Below, one piece after another: positions 9,513 to 18,586 of a DNA stretch of 54,602 nucleotides. The DNA lies in assembly GCA_041941305.1 (NCBI GenBank), contig JBGTQJ010000063.1, positions 1-54,602 of the forward strand, in the 5' to 3' direction. This DNA comes from JANSWP01 sp041941305. GTDB lineage: Bacteria; Bacteroidota; Bacteroidia; Chitinophagales; Saprospiraceae. Every line of letters begins with the position of its first letter. Position 1 is the stretch's first letter. The notes beneath the pieces are model-generated. The model searched no databases. It saw only the letters and a list, made by a program, of their open reading frames with translations, and had not been told where the DNA came from. A program made the position numbers and the translations under genes.

Positions 9513-9555
9513 TAATAAAAAAGGTTGCCTCTGTACTTTTCTTTTTTCCTTCTAG
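9443..9555 (+). ncRNA. possible short transcript with hairpin
   Basis: TAGCTTTG at 9443-9450 matches the Bacteroidota -7 element on the plus strand. Downstream is a 9-bp perfect inverted repeat (gaggcaacc 9477-9485, ggttgcctc 9523-9531) followed by a T-rich run. The left arm overlaps a purine-rich aaaaggagg that precedes a 22-codon ORF (ATG at 9487). It could be a small RNA, a leader, or nothing; no known RNA family is recognised. Confidence 0.25.
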
Positions 9556-9608
9556 TTTTGGGTTTGCAAAAATCATTTGATTCTATTAACTAGAAATTTA
9601 GTATAGAT

Positions 9609-9616
9609 TAATTTTG
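9609..9616 (+). promoter_or_regulatory. Bacteroidota -7 promoter element
   Basis: TAATTTTG fits TAnnTTTG and lies 38 bp upstream of the ATG at 9654 of the VCBS-repeat gene. A TTTG at 9576-9579 is 29 bp away, farther than the usual upstream element. Confidence 0.4.
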
Positions 9617-9653
9617 TGTTAATAAAGTGGTTTATCCAATTTTGAAAGAAAAA

Positions 9654-11888
9654 ATGCTGATTTACGATAAGCAACATGCTATTGAAATATTTATTTACCT
9701 ACTTCCTCTTCTGCTTTTCCCAACACTAAACTTTTCTCAGTCTTTCGAACCCTTCTATTTGTCTGGCACTAATAACAGTACTGAACTCAGCAGCCCATTT
9801 GCAGGAGGATTGAATGCGCCCCAATTTTCACAAGTAGATTTAGATGACAATGGAACCCGGGATCTATATGTTTTTGATAGAGAAGGGGACGTACATCTTA
9901 CTTTTTTAGCTATGGAAGAGAATGGGACAATAGGCTATCATTTTGCCCCGCGTTTTGCCAAAAACTTTCCTGTATGTACTGAATGGGTATTGCTTCGGGA
10001 TTTTAATGGAGACGATATTCAGGACCTGTTTACTTATTCTGGCTTGGAGGGTATCAACGGAATTCGGGTTTTTAAGGGCAAATATGTGAATGACAAAATC
10101 GCTTTTGACAGAATAGCGCTGGAAAATGGTTTTGAATTCAATGTATTGACCTGGAAAAATGGAAGTGCACCTTCAGAAATCCCCATTTCAGATATTGATT
10201 ATCCTGCCATTGAAGATATGGATGGAGATGGCGACTTGGATATTTTGACTTATGAACCCACCGGAAAACACGTCTATTTATTTGATAATCAGGCTATTGA
10301 AAATAATTTTCCTTTGGATAGTTTGATTTTTACATTGGCAGATGATTGTTGGGGGAGGTTCTCAGAGCAGGTAAATGGCACTACTATCAATTTGGGAACC
10401 AATATTGATGCATGTCCGGAATGGAATACTCCAAATATTCATCCTGGCTCTACGCTACTGCCTTTCGACGAAAATGGAGATGGCTTAATGGACATTTTGA
10501 TTGGTGATAATTCCAGCTCTTTTTTAACCAAATTGACCAACGGGGGAAACGCCGAAACAGCTTTTATGATTGCTAAGGACACCATTTTCCCGTCTTACGA
10601 TATTTCTGCCAAAATCGATTTGTTTATCAGCTCTTTCTTGATTGATATAGATCAGGATGGCAAAAAGGATCTAATTACTTCACCAAATTTAAATGGCATT
10701 TCAGAAGATGCCCAATTAGCATGGTTTTATAAAAACACAGGTTCCAATGATGATTTCATATTTGAATTTCAACAATCCGATTTTTTAGTAGAAGACATGT
10801 TTGATTTTGGCACCAATTCGACTTCTGCCTTTGCTGATGTAAATGGAGATGGTTTGGTGGATTTGGTGGTGGGCAATCACAGTTTTTATGTTTCTCCCTT
10901 AGACAAAGACCCTCGATTGTTTTTATTGGAAAATACAGGAACTGCCACAGCGCCAATTTTTTCCTTGGTTGATGATAACTGGTTGAATTTCCAGCAATTC
11001 GAAAATTATACAACTGATTTTTCTCCTGCTTTTGGAGATTTGGATGGCGATGGCGATGCCGATTTGCTGGTAGGTGAAAAGTTTGGTTCTGTCTTTTTTG
11101 TAGAAAATCATGGTGGAGCCGGAAATCCAATGGTTTTTGACATCATCACCCACCACTGGCAGGACATTGATGTGGGGCAAGCGGCTACCCCACAAATTGC
11201 AGATTTGAATCGCGATGACTTGCCAGATTTATTAATTGGGGAACGAAAAGGTAAACTTGTGTTTTTCCCAAATCAAGGCACGGCATCCAATCCCCAATTC
11301 CATCCCGACCCAGATGTTTTGCCCAACAATCCATTTTTCGGAGAAATTGAAACCAATGAACCAGGGACATTTACTGGTCACTCATTTCCCTTCTTGTACG
11401 ATTTGGACACTTCTTTTTTGTTGCTAACTGGCTCCCTATCTGGAAAAATTAATCTTTATCAATTTACGGAAGAACAACTCGATGAACCACTTATACCACT
11501 TTCTGAATACTGGGGAGATATGAAAGTTGGCCTCAATACGCGACCAATCTTGTATGATCTGAATCAGGATGGTGTCCTCGAAGTTATCATTGGCAATCAG
11601 CGCGGTGGTCTCTCTGCTTTTTTAAGCAATATCAATGTGGATGGAACGACAGAGGTTTTGGAACAAAAAGAAACTTCCAATGTTCGGGTTTTTCCAAATC
11701 CGGTGAAGGATGTTTTGTTTATTCAACTGAACGATTTGTCTTCAATTAAGGAAAAAATATTGCTTTATAACGGCTTAGGTGAACAAGTCCGAATTTTTAA
11801 CAAAAGCCCTCTTTTCCTGGGAGATCTAGCCAATGGAATTTACTTTTTGAAAATAGGTACCAAAACATATCGGTTTTTGAAGTTGTAA
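9654..11888 (+). CDS. secreted VCBS/FG-GAP repeat protein with T9SS sorting domain
   Basis: A 744-aa secreted protein. The ATG at 9654 is preferred over the GTG at 9627 because the signal peptide (FIYLLPLLLFPTLNFSQ) follows with a normal n-region. At least nine FG-GAP/VCBS blocks are visible, each with an Asp-rich calcium loop and an ILIG-like strand: DLDDNGTRDLYVF, DMDGDGDLDILTY, DENGDGLMDILIG, DVNGDGLVDLVVG, DLDGDGDADLLVG, DLNRDDLPDLLIG, DLNQDGVLEVIIG. Such repeats form seven- or eight-bladed integrin-like propellers. The last 75 residues are a type A T9SS domain (VRVFPNPVKDVLFIQ ... GIYFLKIGTKTYRF). An adhesive or polysaccharide-binding role is inference; no catalytic domain is visible. 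Confidence 0.9.
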   Translation: MLIYDKQHAIEIFIYLLPLLLFPTLNFSQSFEPFYLSGTNNSTELSSPFAGGLNAPQFSQVDLDDNGTRDLYVFDREGDVHLTFLAMEENGTIGYHFAPRFAKNFPVCTEWVLLRDFNGDDIQDLFTYSGLEGINGIRVFKGKYVNDKIAFDRIALENGFEFNVLTWKNGSAPSEIPISDIDYPAIEDMDGDGDLDILTYEPTGKHVYLFDNQAIENNFPLDSLIFTLADDCWGRFSEQVNGTTINLGTNIDACPEWNTPNIHPGSTLLPFDENGDGLMDILIGDNSSSFLTKLTNGGNAETAFMIAKDTIFPSYDISAKIDLFISSFLIDIDQDGKKDLITSPNLNGISEDAQLAWFYKNTGSNDDFIFEFQQSDFLVEDMFDFGTNSTSAFADVNGDGLVDLVVGNHSFYVSPLDKDPRLFLLENTGTATAPIFSLVDDNWLNFQQFENYTTDFSPAFGDLDGDGDADLLVGEKFGSVFFVENHGGAGNPMVFDIITHHWQDIDVGQAATPQIADLNRDDLPDLLIGERKGKLVFFPNQGTASNPQFHPDPDVLPNNPFFGEIETNEPGTFTGHSFPFLYDLDTSFLLLTGSLSGKINLYQFTEEQLDEPLIPLSEYWGDMKVGLNTRPILYDLNQDGVLEVIIGNQRGGLSAFLSNINVDGTTEVLEQKETSNVRVFPNPVKDVLFIQLNDLSSIKEKILLYNGLGEQVRIFNKSPLFLGDLANGIYFLKIGTKTYRFLKL

Positions 11889-11892
11889 CTCC

Positions 11893-11976
11893 TAACCTGT
11901 TAGATTCAGCTAAGAAGCTGAAAGGAACTTTACGATTTTTACCGACTAAAAAAAGAAAAGAGAATCTAACAGGTTA
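11893..11976. repeat. hairpin repeat TAACCTGTTAG, copy 1
   Basis: A perfect 15-bp inverted repeat (11893-11907 and 11962-11976) begins five bases after the VCBS gene stop. The arms share TAACCTGTTAG with the next hairpin. It is likely a terminator of the VCBS gene. Confidence 0.7.
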
Positions 11977-11990
11977 AAACATTTTAACAC

Positions 11991-12074
11991 TAACCTGTTA
12001 GGTTTCCCCTTCTGGCAAGGTTCTAATTGAATGGCATAAGATTTCTTTTCTCTATAGAAAAACCTAACAGGTTA
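11991..12074. repeat. hairpin repeat TAACCTGTTAG, copy 2
   Basis: A second perfect 15-bp inverted repeat (11991-12005 and 12060-12074) has the same TAACCTGTTAGRTT arm and nearly the same 54-nt loop length, but an unrelated loop. The two hairpins stand in tandem, giving four copies of the arm in alternating orientation. From here to the next gene I see only AT-rich leader DNA with a TATCTTTA near 12154. Confidence 0.7.
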
Positions 12075-12299
12075 TGGGTGTTCGTTCAACCAAAAAGAAT
12101 CAAATAGGTTGAGTATTCGATTTCCCAAAAAATAATTTATCCTATCTTTACACACTCCAAAACCATCGTATACTTAAAAGTCAAGCTAAAGTCTAAGGTT
12201 GGGCAGGTTATTCAAAAGCATTCTTGAAGTCAATATCCACCTGGACCTGCTTGATTACTTGCCCGATTTTATATTTTACCTTAAAACGATTCTCCCGAT

Positions 12300-15200
12300 A
12301 TGCGGCTTATTTATCTAAACAATCTCATGAAAATTGCTTTAGCAAGAGTATTCAGTTTGATTGCTTGTCTGCTAATCTGTTGTGGCTTGCTCAATGCCTG
12401 TGACACCTCCGGTTTTTTTATCAACGACGTCACTCAAAATCCAGACGGCACCTATACGGTAGATTTAACAATTGAAGTAGGGGGTTTTCCAACCACTGGA
12501 GTAGGTAGCACCTGGGGTTTTTGGTTCAATGCCCAAAATCCAATTATTAGTGTATTACCACCGAGTTTGACCAGTCAAAATGGAACCGAAATATTTGCGG
12601 TCATTAACGGAACCACTGTCACCTGGGGAGATCCGGTGCCTAGTGCCAATCCTCCTTTCGTAGATATGAATGTGGATCCAACTCAACAATTCAGTGTGAC
12701 TTTAATTGTAGCCAGCATCAATGGCAACTGGAATGGTGGAGGTCAGGAAGCTAATAACTGCCCCGGTGGTCCCGGAACCTCTATTTCTGATTATGAGGGA
12801 GAATGGCCATGCCCATTGCCCCCGGCACCGACTGTAATCGTGCCACCAAAAGTTTGCCCTAATGAATTGATCAATTTGACTGCGATGATGATCCCTCCTC
12901 CCATCGGACCTATTACCTACACCTGGGACCCTCCTGGCATTCAGGGACAAACCGTAAGCGTTTCCTTCCCAAATACAACAACCATCAATGTTTCTGTCGA
13001 AAACGATTGTGGTTCGATAACCACCGTACCTGTAACGGTTGATATTTTGCCTGTTCCCACCATTTCAGCCAATGACCCCAACCAGGAAGTATGTGAAGGA
13101 GCAGTGGCTTATCTGGAAGTGACTTATTCCAATCCTTGTGGCACACCACCTATACCAACCTGGTCTGATGGCAATGCTGGAAATTTCAATATCGTACAAC
13201 CTACTTCAAGCCCTTCAACCTATACTGCCACAGTCACCAACCCTTGTGGTTTTGCGGAGACGGAATTCACGGTTGAAGTAGTGCCCATTCCCATGCTCGA
13301 AATATTAAATGATGAAGAGGAGGCTATCTGCCTGGGCGATTTTATTGAATTGGAAGCAGATGCCAATGTAGAAGTGAGCTGGTCAAATGGAGATATCGGA
13401 GATATTATTGAAGTAGGACCTGATGTAACGACTACGTATATCGCCACTGTAACGAATAGTTGTGCGACATTCACAGATACTGTGACGGTAAATGTTTTTG
13501 AAGATGTGGAAGAAGAGGTTCAAATGGAAGCTTGTACCGGTTCTTTTGTGCTTTTTGATGGAACCCCTCTCGACCCAAATACTGTCACTGAATTTACCTA
13601 TGCTGCGTTTAATGGTTGTGATTCAATTGTGACAGTTACTGTGGATGAAATACCGACATATGAAAGCGATGTGGAATTGGAAGCATGCGCTAATTCTTCT
13701 GTCTTCTACAACGGCATGGAATTGTTTCCAGGCTCTTTTACTCAGGTGCTTTTTACGGCAGCCAATACTTGTGATTCAGCTGTAAATGTCACTGTATTGG
13801 AATTAGCAACTTATGATCAAAACATTACTTTACCTGGTTGTACTGGTTCTACGGTAAACTATAATGGAAATGAACTTTCACCCGGGACAACCACGCAATT
13901 TATGTTCTCTTCTTTCGAAGGCTGCGACTCTATGGTCACCGTATTTATAGAAGAATTTCCAACATTCGAAGAAGACATTCAATTTGAAACCTGCACGGGA
14001 ACAACCGTTAGTTATAATGGCTTGCAATTGCAACCTGGCACCATTAGTGCGTTCACCTTTACAGCCCTAAATGGCTGTGATTCAGTCGTTAACGTTCAGG
14101 TGATTGAATTGCAAAATATAGAAGACGACCTCACTTTGGAAACCTGTCCTGGTACTACGATCAATTTCAATGGACAAGAACTTGACCCTGGCTCCGAAAC
14201 AGAATTTATGTTTGTCACAGCTGCCGGTTGTGATTCGGTTTTGACAGTTACTGTAGAAGAATTGCCTCAATTTTCTCAAGACCTGGAATTAGAGGCCTGT
14301 ACAGGTTCTACCGTAATGTATCAGGGTCAGGAATTAGATCCCGGAACCAATATGCCTTTTAATTTATTGGCAGAAAACGGCTGCGATTCCGTAGTAAATG
14401 TGACGGTTCTAGAATTGCAAACTTTTACAGATACGCTGAATTTTGGGACATGCTCAGGTACCACTATTTCCTACAATGGACAAGACCTCGACCCAAATAC
14501 TGAAACAGAATTTATGTTTGCAGCTACCAATGGTTGTGACTCTGCTGTCACCGTCATAGTAGAAGAGTTGCAGATATTGAGCAGTGATTTGGAATTGCAA
14601 ACCTGCCCAAATAGTACCATCAATTACAATGGCGAAAATTTCACGGTAGGAGCTGATACTTCTATCTTTTTCACTGCCTCTAATGGTTGTGATTCCATGG
14701 TTCACCTTACTGTTTCTGCATTACCGGAGTCTGCTGAGACCATTCAATTACAGGCATGTACAGGCACCAATGCCATTTACAATGGGCAAAGTTTAGCTCC
14801 TGGAAGCTCTACCGCATTCGTATTTCCAGCACAAAACGGATGTGATTCTACAGTTACGGTAAATGTGGAAGAATTGGATGCTTTTAACAGTGACCTCGAA
14901 TTGCAAACATGCCCCGGAGAGACCGTTACTTATAATGGTCAGGACCTTGCGGCTGGAGAAACTGTTATGGTAACATTCACAAGTCAGGGGGGATGTGATT
15001 CCATTGTCACTGTAGATGTGATTGGATTGAATGATTCAGCCACTCCTGTTCAGTTAGAAACCTGCACTGGAACGACCATCAATTTTGATGGACAAGAACT
15101 CGACCCAGGTACTGTAACTGACTTTGTATATCCCGCTTTTAATGGCTGTGATTCCACAGTTACGGTAACAGTGATGGAATTGCAAAACTTTACTGCAGCT

Positions 15201-17249
15201 GATCAGCTACAGACTTGCGAAGACACTCCCGCGATCTATCATGGACAATCATTGCCTCCGGGTAGTGTTACAGATGTTTTGCTATCTGCTCAAAACGGTT
15301 GTGATTCAGTTGTAACCGTCACAGTGGTTGAATTGACTGATGTAGAAGAAACAGTCAACCTGGAAACTTGTACGGGAACAACAGTAACTTATAATGGACA
15401 AGAATTGCCAGCAGGGCTGGTTACCCAATTTGTATTCCAGGCTCAAAACTCCTGTGATTCAATAGTTACCGTCATAGTGGATGAATTGGAAGCTTTCACC
15501 AGTGCGACTCAATTACAAGCCTGCCCTGGAAGTTCCGTGCAATACAATGGACAAGACCTACCTGTTGGAAGTGTTACAGATGTTATGCTAACCGCTTCCA
15601 ATGGTTGTGATTCAGTTGTAACAGTTACTGTAGCGGAATTACCAACATTCTCCAGTCCACTTCAACTACAAGCCTGCCCTGGAAGTTCTGTGATGTACAA
15701 TGGACAAAGTTTACTCGCTGGCAGTGTTACAGATATTACCCTATCCGCTCAAAACGGCTGTGATTCTGTAGTGACCGTTACAGTAGAAGAATTGGAAACT
15801 TTTGCCAGTCCGCTTCAATTACAAGCCTGTACGGGAAGTTCCGTAATGTATAATGGACAGGATTTACCTGCCGGAAGTGTAACCGATGTACTTTTTATGG
15901 CTCAAAATGGCTGTGATTCAATTGTCACTGTTACTGTAGAAGAATTAGATGTCTTTACTTCCTCTATTGAACTACAGGAATGTGAAGGGGTGCCCGTTTT
16001 ATTTCAAGGTGTAGAAATCACTCCTGGCACAAGTATGGATTTTACATTTACCAGTACAAATAGTTGTGACTCTATTGTCACTGTTAATGCCTTACTGCCA
16101 CTACCCTTGGATGATACAGCAGAAGAAATCACCATCTGCAATGGTGAATCCATTGTGATTTTTGGTCAAACCGTTTCCACCTCTGGCGACTATTCGCAAG
16201 TCTTTGCCAATCAGGATGGTTGTGATTCCACGCATACCGTTTCGTTGACTATTCAGGATGCCATTGATTTGTCTGCTATTACATCCAGCAGTTGTCAGGA
16301 TTCGAACACAGGTTCTATCGAAATTTCAGCCATTGGAGGTTCTGGTTCCTATTCCTACAATTGGGATGCTTCACCCAACAATAGCCCAACTATTGACAAT
16401 TTGCCTGCTGGAAATTATTCACTCACGGTTACAGATGACTTGAATTGTACAAGCACAACACAAGTGACCATCGATAATTACCAGCTAAGCTTTGATGCAT
16501 CCGGCAATTTGGATTGCTTTAATGGCACTGATGGCATCATAAACATTGAAGCTACCGGCAATAACTTGTCTTACAGCCTCGATGGAGCGACATTCGTCAG
16601 CAATCCGGTTTTCACCAATCTGAGCGCAGGGCAATACGATGTCTATGTACAGGATGAAAATAGTTGTGTTTATTCTGGTTTGGTGACCATTGAAAATCCA
16701 CCAGAAGTCATCGTTTTCTTTCCTGAAGACGAGCTAACCATCAATCTGGGAGAAACCATTCTATTGGAACCAGAAATTTTGGTCAGCGGCACTCCAACAA
16801 TCATTTGGGACAACACCATTAGTCTCGATTGCATTGATTGTGAGACCCCTACAGCAAGCCCAACAGACAATACAACTTACCAAATCGTAGTCACCGACGA
16901 ACATGGTTGTACCGCATTGGACGACATCACCATCTTCGTCCGAAAAAACAGAGACCTCTATATTCCAAATAGTTTTAGTCCAAACAACGACGGACTCAAT
17001 GATAATTTCACCATTTACGGTGATCCTAAGAATGTCATTTCCGTCAATACCTTCCAGATTTTCACCCGTTGGGGAGAGCCCGTTTATACTGCTCCACTGG
17101 ATTATCAAGTCAATCAGGAAGCCTTGGGCTGGGATGGTACTTTCCGAGGCGAAGACCTCAATACAGGGGTCTATGTTTGGTTTGCAGAAGTGACATTTTT
17201 GGACGGGACGACGGAGTTGTTTGAAGGGGATGTGGTGTTGGTACGATAA
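12300..17249 (+). CDS. giant tandem-repeat adhesin, T9SS type B (gliding-motility C-terminal domain)
   Basis: 1649 aa from the ATG at 12300; an internal ATG at 12327 gives an equally good signal peptide (MKIALARVFSLIACLL). After a Cys-containing N-terminal domain come Ig/PKD-like modules (about 170-400). Then follow seventeen contiguous 51-aa repeats (DNA 13518-16118) and a degenerate eighteenth. The consensus is LQLQACPGSSVxYNGQDL, then PGSVTDVxFxAxNGCDSV, then VTVTVEEL. Each repeat has two Cys, at positions 6 and 34. A SprB-like repeat (GSIEISAIGGSGSYSYNW ... LTVTDDLNC) and a second similar module follow. The end (IPNSFSPNNDGLNDNF ... FQIFTRWGEPVY ... GWDGTFRGEDLNTGVYVW) is the TIGR04131 type B sorting domain. 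It is probably a filamentous surface adhesin. Confidence 0.93.
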   Translation: MRLIYLNNLMKIALARVFSLIACLLICCGLLNACDTSGFFINDVTQNPDGTYTVDLTIEVGGFPTTGVGSTWGFWFNAQNPIISVLPPSLTSQNGTEIFAVINGTTVTWGDPVPSANPPFVDMNVDPTQQFSVTLIVASINGNWNGGGQEANNCPGGPGTSISDYEGEWPCPLPPAPTVIVPPKVCPNELINLTAMMIPPPIGPITYTWDPPGIQGQTVSVSFPNTTTINVSVENDCGSITTVPVTVDILPVPTISANDPNQEVCEGAVAYLEVTYSNPCGTPPIPTWSDGNAGNFNIVQPTSSPSTYTATVTNPCGFAETEFTVEVVPIPMLEILNDEEEAICLGDFIELEADANVEVSWSNGDIGDIIEVGPDVTTTYIATVTNSCATFTDTVTVNVFEDVEEEVQMEACTGSFVLFDGTPLDPNTVTEFTYAAFNGCDSIVTVTVDEIPTYESDVELEACANSSVFYNGMELFPGSFTQVLFTAANTCDSAVNVTVLELATYDQNITLPGCTGSTVNYNGNELSPGTTTQFMFSSFEGCDSMVTVFIEEFPTFEEDIQFETCTGTTVSYNGLQLQPGTISAFTFTALNGCDSVVNVQVIELQNIEDDLTLETCPGTTINFNGQELDPGSETEFMFVTAAGCDSVLTVTVEELPQFSQDLELEACTGSTVMYQGQELDPGTNMPFNLLAENGCDSVVNVTVLELQTFTDTLNFGTCSGTTISYNGQDLDPNTETEFMFAATNGCDSAVTVIVEELQILSSDLELQTCPNSTINYNGENFTVGADTSIFFTASNGCDSMVHLTVSALPESAETIQLQACTGTNAIYNGQSLAPGSSTAFVFPAQNGCDSTVTVNVEELDAFNSDLELQTCPGETVTYNGQDLAAGETVMVTFTSQGGCDSIVTVDVIGLNDSATPVQLETCTGTTINFDGQELDPGTVTDFVYPAFNGCDSTVTVTVMELQNFTAADQLQTCEDTPAIYHGQSLPPGSVTDVLLSAQNGCDSVVTVTVVELTDVEETVNLETCTGTTVTYNGQELPAGLVTQFVFQAQNSCDSIVTVIVDELEAFTSATQLQACPGSSVQYNGQDLPVGSVTDVMLTASNGCDSVVTVTVAELPTFSSPLQLQACPGSSVMYNGQSLLAGSVTDITLSAQNGCDSVVTVTVEELETFASPLQLQACTGSSVMYNGQDLPAGSVTDVLFMAQNGCDSIVTVTVEELDVFTSSIELQECEGVPVLFQGVEITPGTSMDFTFTSTNSCDSIVTVNALLPLPLDDTAEEITICNGESIVIFGQTVSTSGDYSQVFANQDGCDSTHTVSLTIQDAIDLSAITSSSCQDSNTGSIEISAIGGSGSYSYNWDASPNNSPTIDNLPAGNYSLTVTDDLNCTSTTQVTIDNYQLSFDASGNLDCFNGTDGIINIEATGNNLSYSLDGATFVSNPVFTNLSAGQYDVYVQDENSCVYSGLVTIENPPEVIVFFPEDELTINLGETILLEPEILVSGTPTIIWDNTISLDCIDCETPTASPTDNTTYQIVVTDEHGCTALDDITIFVRKNRDLYIPNSFSPNNDGLNDNFTIYGDPKNVISVNTFQIFTRWGEPVYTAPLDYQVNQEALGWDGTFRGEDLNTGVYVWFAEVTFLDGTTELFEGDVVLVR
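13518..16118 (+). repeat. 17 tandem 153-bp coding repeats
   Basis: Exactly seventeen 153-bp units lie in frame inside the adhesin; unit 17 begins at 15966, which is 16 x 153 bp after 13518. Units 14-16 (15507-15965) are the most alike at DNA level, sharing runs such as acaagcctgccctggaagt, which points to recent duplication or gene conversion there. A degenerate unit continues to about 16254. Confidence 0.92.
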
Positions 17250-17261
17250 TGTATGATACTT

Positions 17262-17672
17262 TTATTTTGAATCATATATTTTTCTCAAAATATCTTCATG
17301 CTGAAAAGCCAGGTGGTAATTCAAAGCCTCTTCAGGCGATAACCATCTGGTTTTTTTTACTTCGTTTACATCGGGTTTCAGTTTACCTGTAGCTGCTCCT
17401 TTAAAAACCAGTGCAACGGCATGGATATCTAATTCAGGAATAATCTCGTCAAAGTAATCGAAAAATTCAGCCTCATAATTTAGCCCAGTTTCCTCTTTCA
17501 CTTCTCGAATCACAGCTGTCAAAGCCTTTTCATTTGGGTCTATATGACCTCCAGGAAGGCACCAGGCTCCTTGATAAGGGGGTATATTTCTCTGGGTAAG
17601 CAAGATTTTATCTTCTTTTTGGATGATTGCTACTACTGTGGCTTTTGGGGATTTGAATGTTGTTGAGTTCAT
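17262..17672 (-). CDS. NUDIX hydrolase
   Basis: 136 aa. The complete Nudix box is present at about residues 41-63: GGHIDPNE, then REVKEETG, matching GX5EX7REUXEEXGU. The opening TVVAIIQKEDKILLTQR and the GAWCLPGG segment are typical of MutT/ADP-ribose-pyrophosphatase-like members. It should hydrolyse a nucleoside diphosphate linked to another moiety, using Mg or Mn; the substrate is unclear. It converges on the giant adhesin with only 12 bp between stops, and no good hairpin is visible there. It is divergent from the toxin-antitoxin pair. Confidence 0.9.
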   Translation of the reverse strand: MNSTTFKSPKATVVAIIQKEDKILLTQRNIPPYQGAWCLPGGHIDPNEKALTAVIREVKEETGLNYEAEFFDYFDEIIPELDIHAVALVFKGAATGKLKPDVNEVKKTRWLSPEEALNYHLAFQHEDILRKIYDSK

Positions 17673-17809
17673 AAAAATGAGTTATAAAAAAATTAATCAT
17701 TCAGTATCACTAATCAAAATGAGATGAGTCCATGTATTTATGGTACCAAATATTCATTGTCCTTCTCAACATTAAATGCCCTTAATAAAACATACGGAAA
17801 AATATTCCT

Positions 17810-17817
17810 TATCTTTG
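17810..17817 (+). promoter_or_regulatory. promoter -7 element of toxin-antitoxin operon
   Basis: TATCTTTG is a perfect TAnnTTTG, 15 bp upstream of the antitoxin ATG at 17833. No clear upstream TTG is found at 17-23 bp spacing. Confidence 0.5.
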
Positions 17818-17832
17818 CTTAAATTTATTTTT

Positions 17833-18129
17833 ATGAAAGCAAAAGCTATAAAACTGGAATTGCTTAGATTGAGGCTCATTAAAAAATTGTTGAATACAAC
17901 TGAATTGCCTGTCTTAGAACAAATTGAAAACCTTCTATATCGTAACCAACCTAAAGAAACTCCAGTTTCCATAGACGACAGCGTAGTTGAAGAATTAGGG
18001 TATTGGTTAAATGGAGAACCAGTCTCGGAGAAAAGTCTTTCAAAACGATTAGAAAAAGCTGAGCAGGAAAAAATGGAAGGGAAATTGGTAAGTAATGATG
18101 CCTTTAAAAAAGAAGCTGAAAACTGGTAG
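17833..18129 (+). CDS. antitoxin of ParE-type toxin-antitoxin pair
   Basis: 98 aa from the ATG at 17833 (the ORF stays open to 17776, but a promoter-like TATCTTTG lies between). The N-terminal half is helical (KLELLRLRLIKKLLN, PVLEQIENLLY) and the C-terminus (KMEGKLVSNDAFKKEAENW) resembles the toxin-binding tail of RelB/ParD-like addiction module antitoxins. It should neutralise the toxin and repress its own promoter. Its stop is followed two bases later by the toxin ATG, the usual antitoxin-first order. It lies between two giant surface-protein genes. Confidence 0.75.
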   Translation: MKAKAIKLELLRLRLIKKLLNTTELPVLEQIENLLYRNQPKETPVSIDDSVVEELGYWLNGEPVSEKSLSKRLEKAEQEKMEGKLVSNDAFKKEAENW

Positions 18130-18131
18130 CT

Positions 18132-18428
18132 ATGAACATTTCCTGGTCAAGTGATGCAATGGATGATCTTAAAGCTATTTACAATTATTTTAAAGAAAAC
18201 ACAAGTACAAACTCAGCTCGTAAATTCAGAAAGAAAATTTTTGATAGAGCAGGGCACCTCAAATCCTTTCCCAAACTTGGCAAAAAATCCGAAGCCGATT
18301 TTGTTCATCAGGAAATTCGTTATTTAATCGAAGGAAATTATCGAATTGTTTATCGACTGGAAGAAGATTTGATCACAATTATTGCAATAACAGACTCAAG
18401 AAGCAATCCTGACAAATACATTTATTAA
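18132..18428 (+). CDS. RelE/ParE family toxin
   Basis: 98 aa. The start WSSDAMDDLKAIYNYFKEN, the central KIFDRAGHLKSFPKLGKK and the end (EIRYLIEGNYRIVYRLEED, then ITDSRSNPDKY) match the ParE/RelE plasmid-stabilisation fold. ParE members poison DNA gyrase, while RelE members cleave mRNA on the ribosome; the sequence is closer to ParE (YRIVYRL, late Arg/Asn). It is translated directly after the antitoxin with a 2-bp gap. It appears intact. Confidence 0.85.
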   Translation: MNISWSSDAMDDLKAIYNYFKENTSTNSARKFRKKIFDRAGHLKSFPKLGKKSEADFVHQEIRYLIEGNYRIVYRLEEDLITIIAITDSRSNPDKYIY

Positions 18429-18586
18429 TCTCCTCCTTTACACTTTTTTACACTTTTTAAGTCCCCCTTAATCCTTATCCACCGCCTTTCCCGGCATTTT
18501 TGCAGCGAATTGTGTTAATCTCTTCACCACTTAAGAAAACCAAATGATGAGAAAAGATTAGCACACAAACACAAACCAATTCTGTC

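Noticed and set aside
9487..9555. A 22-codon ORF as a real small protein
   Set aside because: No recognisable family or conservation can be judged; I kept it only as part of a possible leader or small RNA.
13518..16118. Regular 153-bp repeats as a possible CRISPR array
   Set aside because: The repeats are one open reading frame, with no spacers and conserved codons throughout.
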